Shown here: positions 63,725 to 64,000 of the stretch, piece after piece
Position numbering within the stretch: the stretch's first letter is position 1
How the letters are laid out: the number at the start of each line of letters is the position of its first letter
Assembly: GCA_021647885.1 (NCBI GenBank)
Contig: JAKITV010000001.1
Coordinates: 1-64,000 of the forward strand
Length of the DNA: 64,000 nucleotides
Origin: Flavobacteriaceae bacterium
GTDB lineage: Bacteria; Bacteroidota; Bacteroidia; Flavobacteriales; Flavobacteriaceae
Direction: 5' to 3'
Made by a program: the position numbers and the translations under genes
The notes under the pieces: model-generated
What the model saw: the letters and a program-made list of their open reading frames with translations, nothing else
What the model was told of the DNA's origin: nothing
The model's database searches: none

Positions 63725-64000
63725 ATGAAAGAAATTCTTATCCTGACAGGAGCTTGTGGAGTTGGAAAATCAACTATTTCGAAAAAATGGGCGAAATTGA
63801 AAAAAGGAGTGGTAATAGAATCTGACTATTTTAGGAACTGGATATATAACGAAATCTACGACAAATTTTCAAAAAATGAGGAAATGTTGGTGGCGAATTT
63901 GACCTTTGTTTCGGCTAAAGAATATCTAAAACATAATATGTCTGTTGCAATAGAAAACGTTTGGACTCCTTTAGGATTGGATAAACTCAAAAATGCCTTT
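63725..64000 (+). CDS. P-loop kinase/ATPase (partial)
   Basis: The first 92 residues of a small nucleotide-binding protein. The P-loop ILTGACGVGKSTISKKW is at the N-terminus, followed by GVVIESDYFRNWIYNEIYDK and a possible Walker B-like strand SVAIENVWTPLGL. It resembles small kinases of the AAA_33 / shikimate-kinase-like group acting on nucleotides, sugars or antibiotics; the substrate is unknown. It is preceded by the conserved cassette promoter and leader, so it is likely an accessory gene. The 3' end is outside the window. Confidence 0.8.
   Translation, partial: MKEILILTGACGVGKSTISKKWAKLKKGVVIESDYFRNWIYNEIYDKFSKNEEMLVANLTFVSAKEYLKHNMSVAIENVWTPLGLDKLKNAF

Larger units (their letters stand above)
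63618..64000 (+). mobile_element. Putative gene cassette 4, cut by the window edge
   Basis: Begins six bases after the mutB stop with TTG, 20 bases, TATCTTCG, TTTA, then 15 bases and AATTAACACAG, the same promoter and leader layout as cassettes 1-3. A P-loop kinase gene follows. The downstream element, which would prove the cassette, lies beyond the window. Confidence 0.4.

Overview
The window reads as chromosomal DNA of a marine-type member of the Flavobacteriaceae (Bacteroidota). This is inferred from AT-rich genes, promoters of the TTG / TAnnTTTG type, a type IX secretion tail on a subtilase, GldI of the gliding apparatus, bacillithiol synthesis (BshC), and many families typical of this group (DUF6090, DUF349, DUF368, DUF3810, an OstA-like protein, a YwqK/MORN-type protein). 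No rRNA, phage module, integrase or CRISPR array was seen.

Layout. 1-400: 3' end of valS. 401-1657: a cassette with an exported alpha/beta hydrolase. 1658-7026: exported M16 and M14 peptidases. 7218-13808: bshC, guaA, a LysM/periplasmic-binding protein, osmC, DUF922 and DUF3820. 13809-15913: a cassette with a four-gene operon for a small Gly-rich exported peptide, a SpoIIM-type membrane protein, another membrane protein and a zinc-ribbon membrane protein. 16036-26140: pyrG, yidC, a YwqK-type protein, mnmA, a secreted subtilase, a flavin oxidoreductase, a lipoprotein and mazG. 26192-27574: an intact IS4-type insertion sequence with target duplication. 27724-41566: a long minus-strand block of DUF349, aroE, two DUF368 transporters, TPR, aminotransferase, OstA-like, purA, fur-like and relA/spoT. 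41637-42662: a third cassette, with DUF6090. 42676-50322: M48 peptidase, SpoU-type methyltransferase, two amidohydrolase-like exported proteins, DUF3810. 50572-56795: pepD, then cyclophilin/FKBP, gldI and a DHH phosphoesterase, then PhoD-like, ndk and a cold-shock gene. 56947-57146: tRNA-Arg and tRNA-Pro. 57329-63612: sugar dehydrogenase, udk, an FtsB-like gene, mutA, a lipoprotein and mutB (methylmalonyl-CoA mutase). 63618-64000: start of a fourth cassette with a P-loop kinase.

The most striking signal is the set of four accessory loci (401-1657, 13809-15913, 41637-42662, 63618 to the edge). Their genes are unrelated, but each is preceded by the same promoter and leader: TTG, 19-20 bases, nAnnTTCG, TTTA, then exactly 15 bases to an AATTRAMAC box. 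The three complete ones end in a related palindromic element that carries TCGTTTA again in inverted orientation. In two of them, perfect 9-base inverted words hug the gene or operon, and the word differs between cassettes but matches within each. They behave like gene cassettes in a palindromic frame, with no recombinase in view. The second one holds a possible peptide-secretion or bacteriocin-like system.

Other points: REP-type palindromes translated in frame inside bshC and mutA, a probable frameshift in one DUF368 gene, an aminotransferase whose conserved N-terminus lacks a normal start codon, and a 155-bp MITE-like inverted repeat between yidC and the YwqK-type gene.
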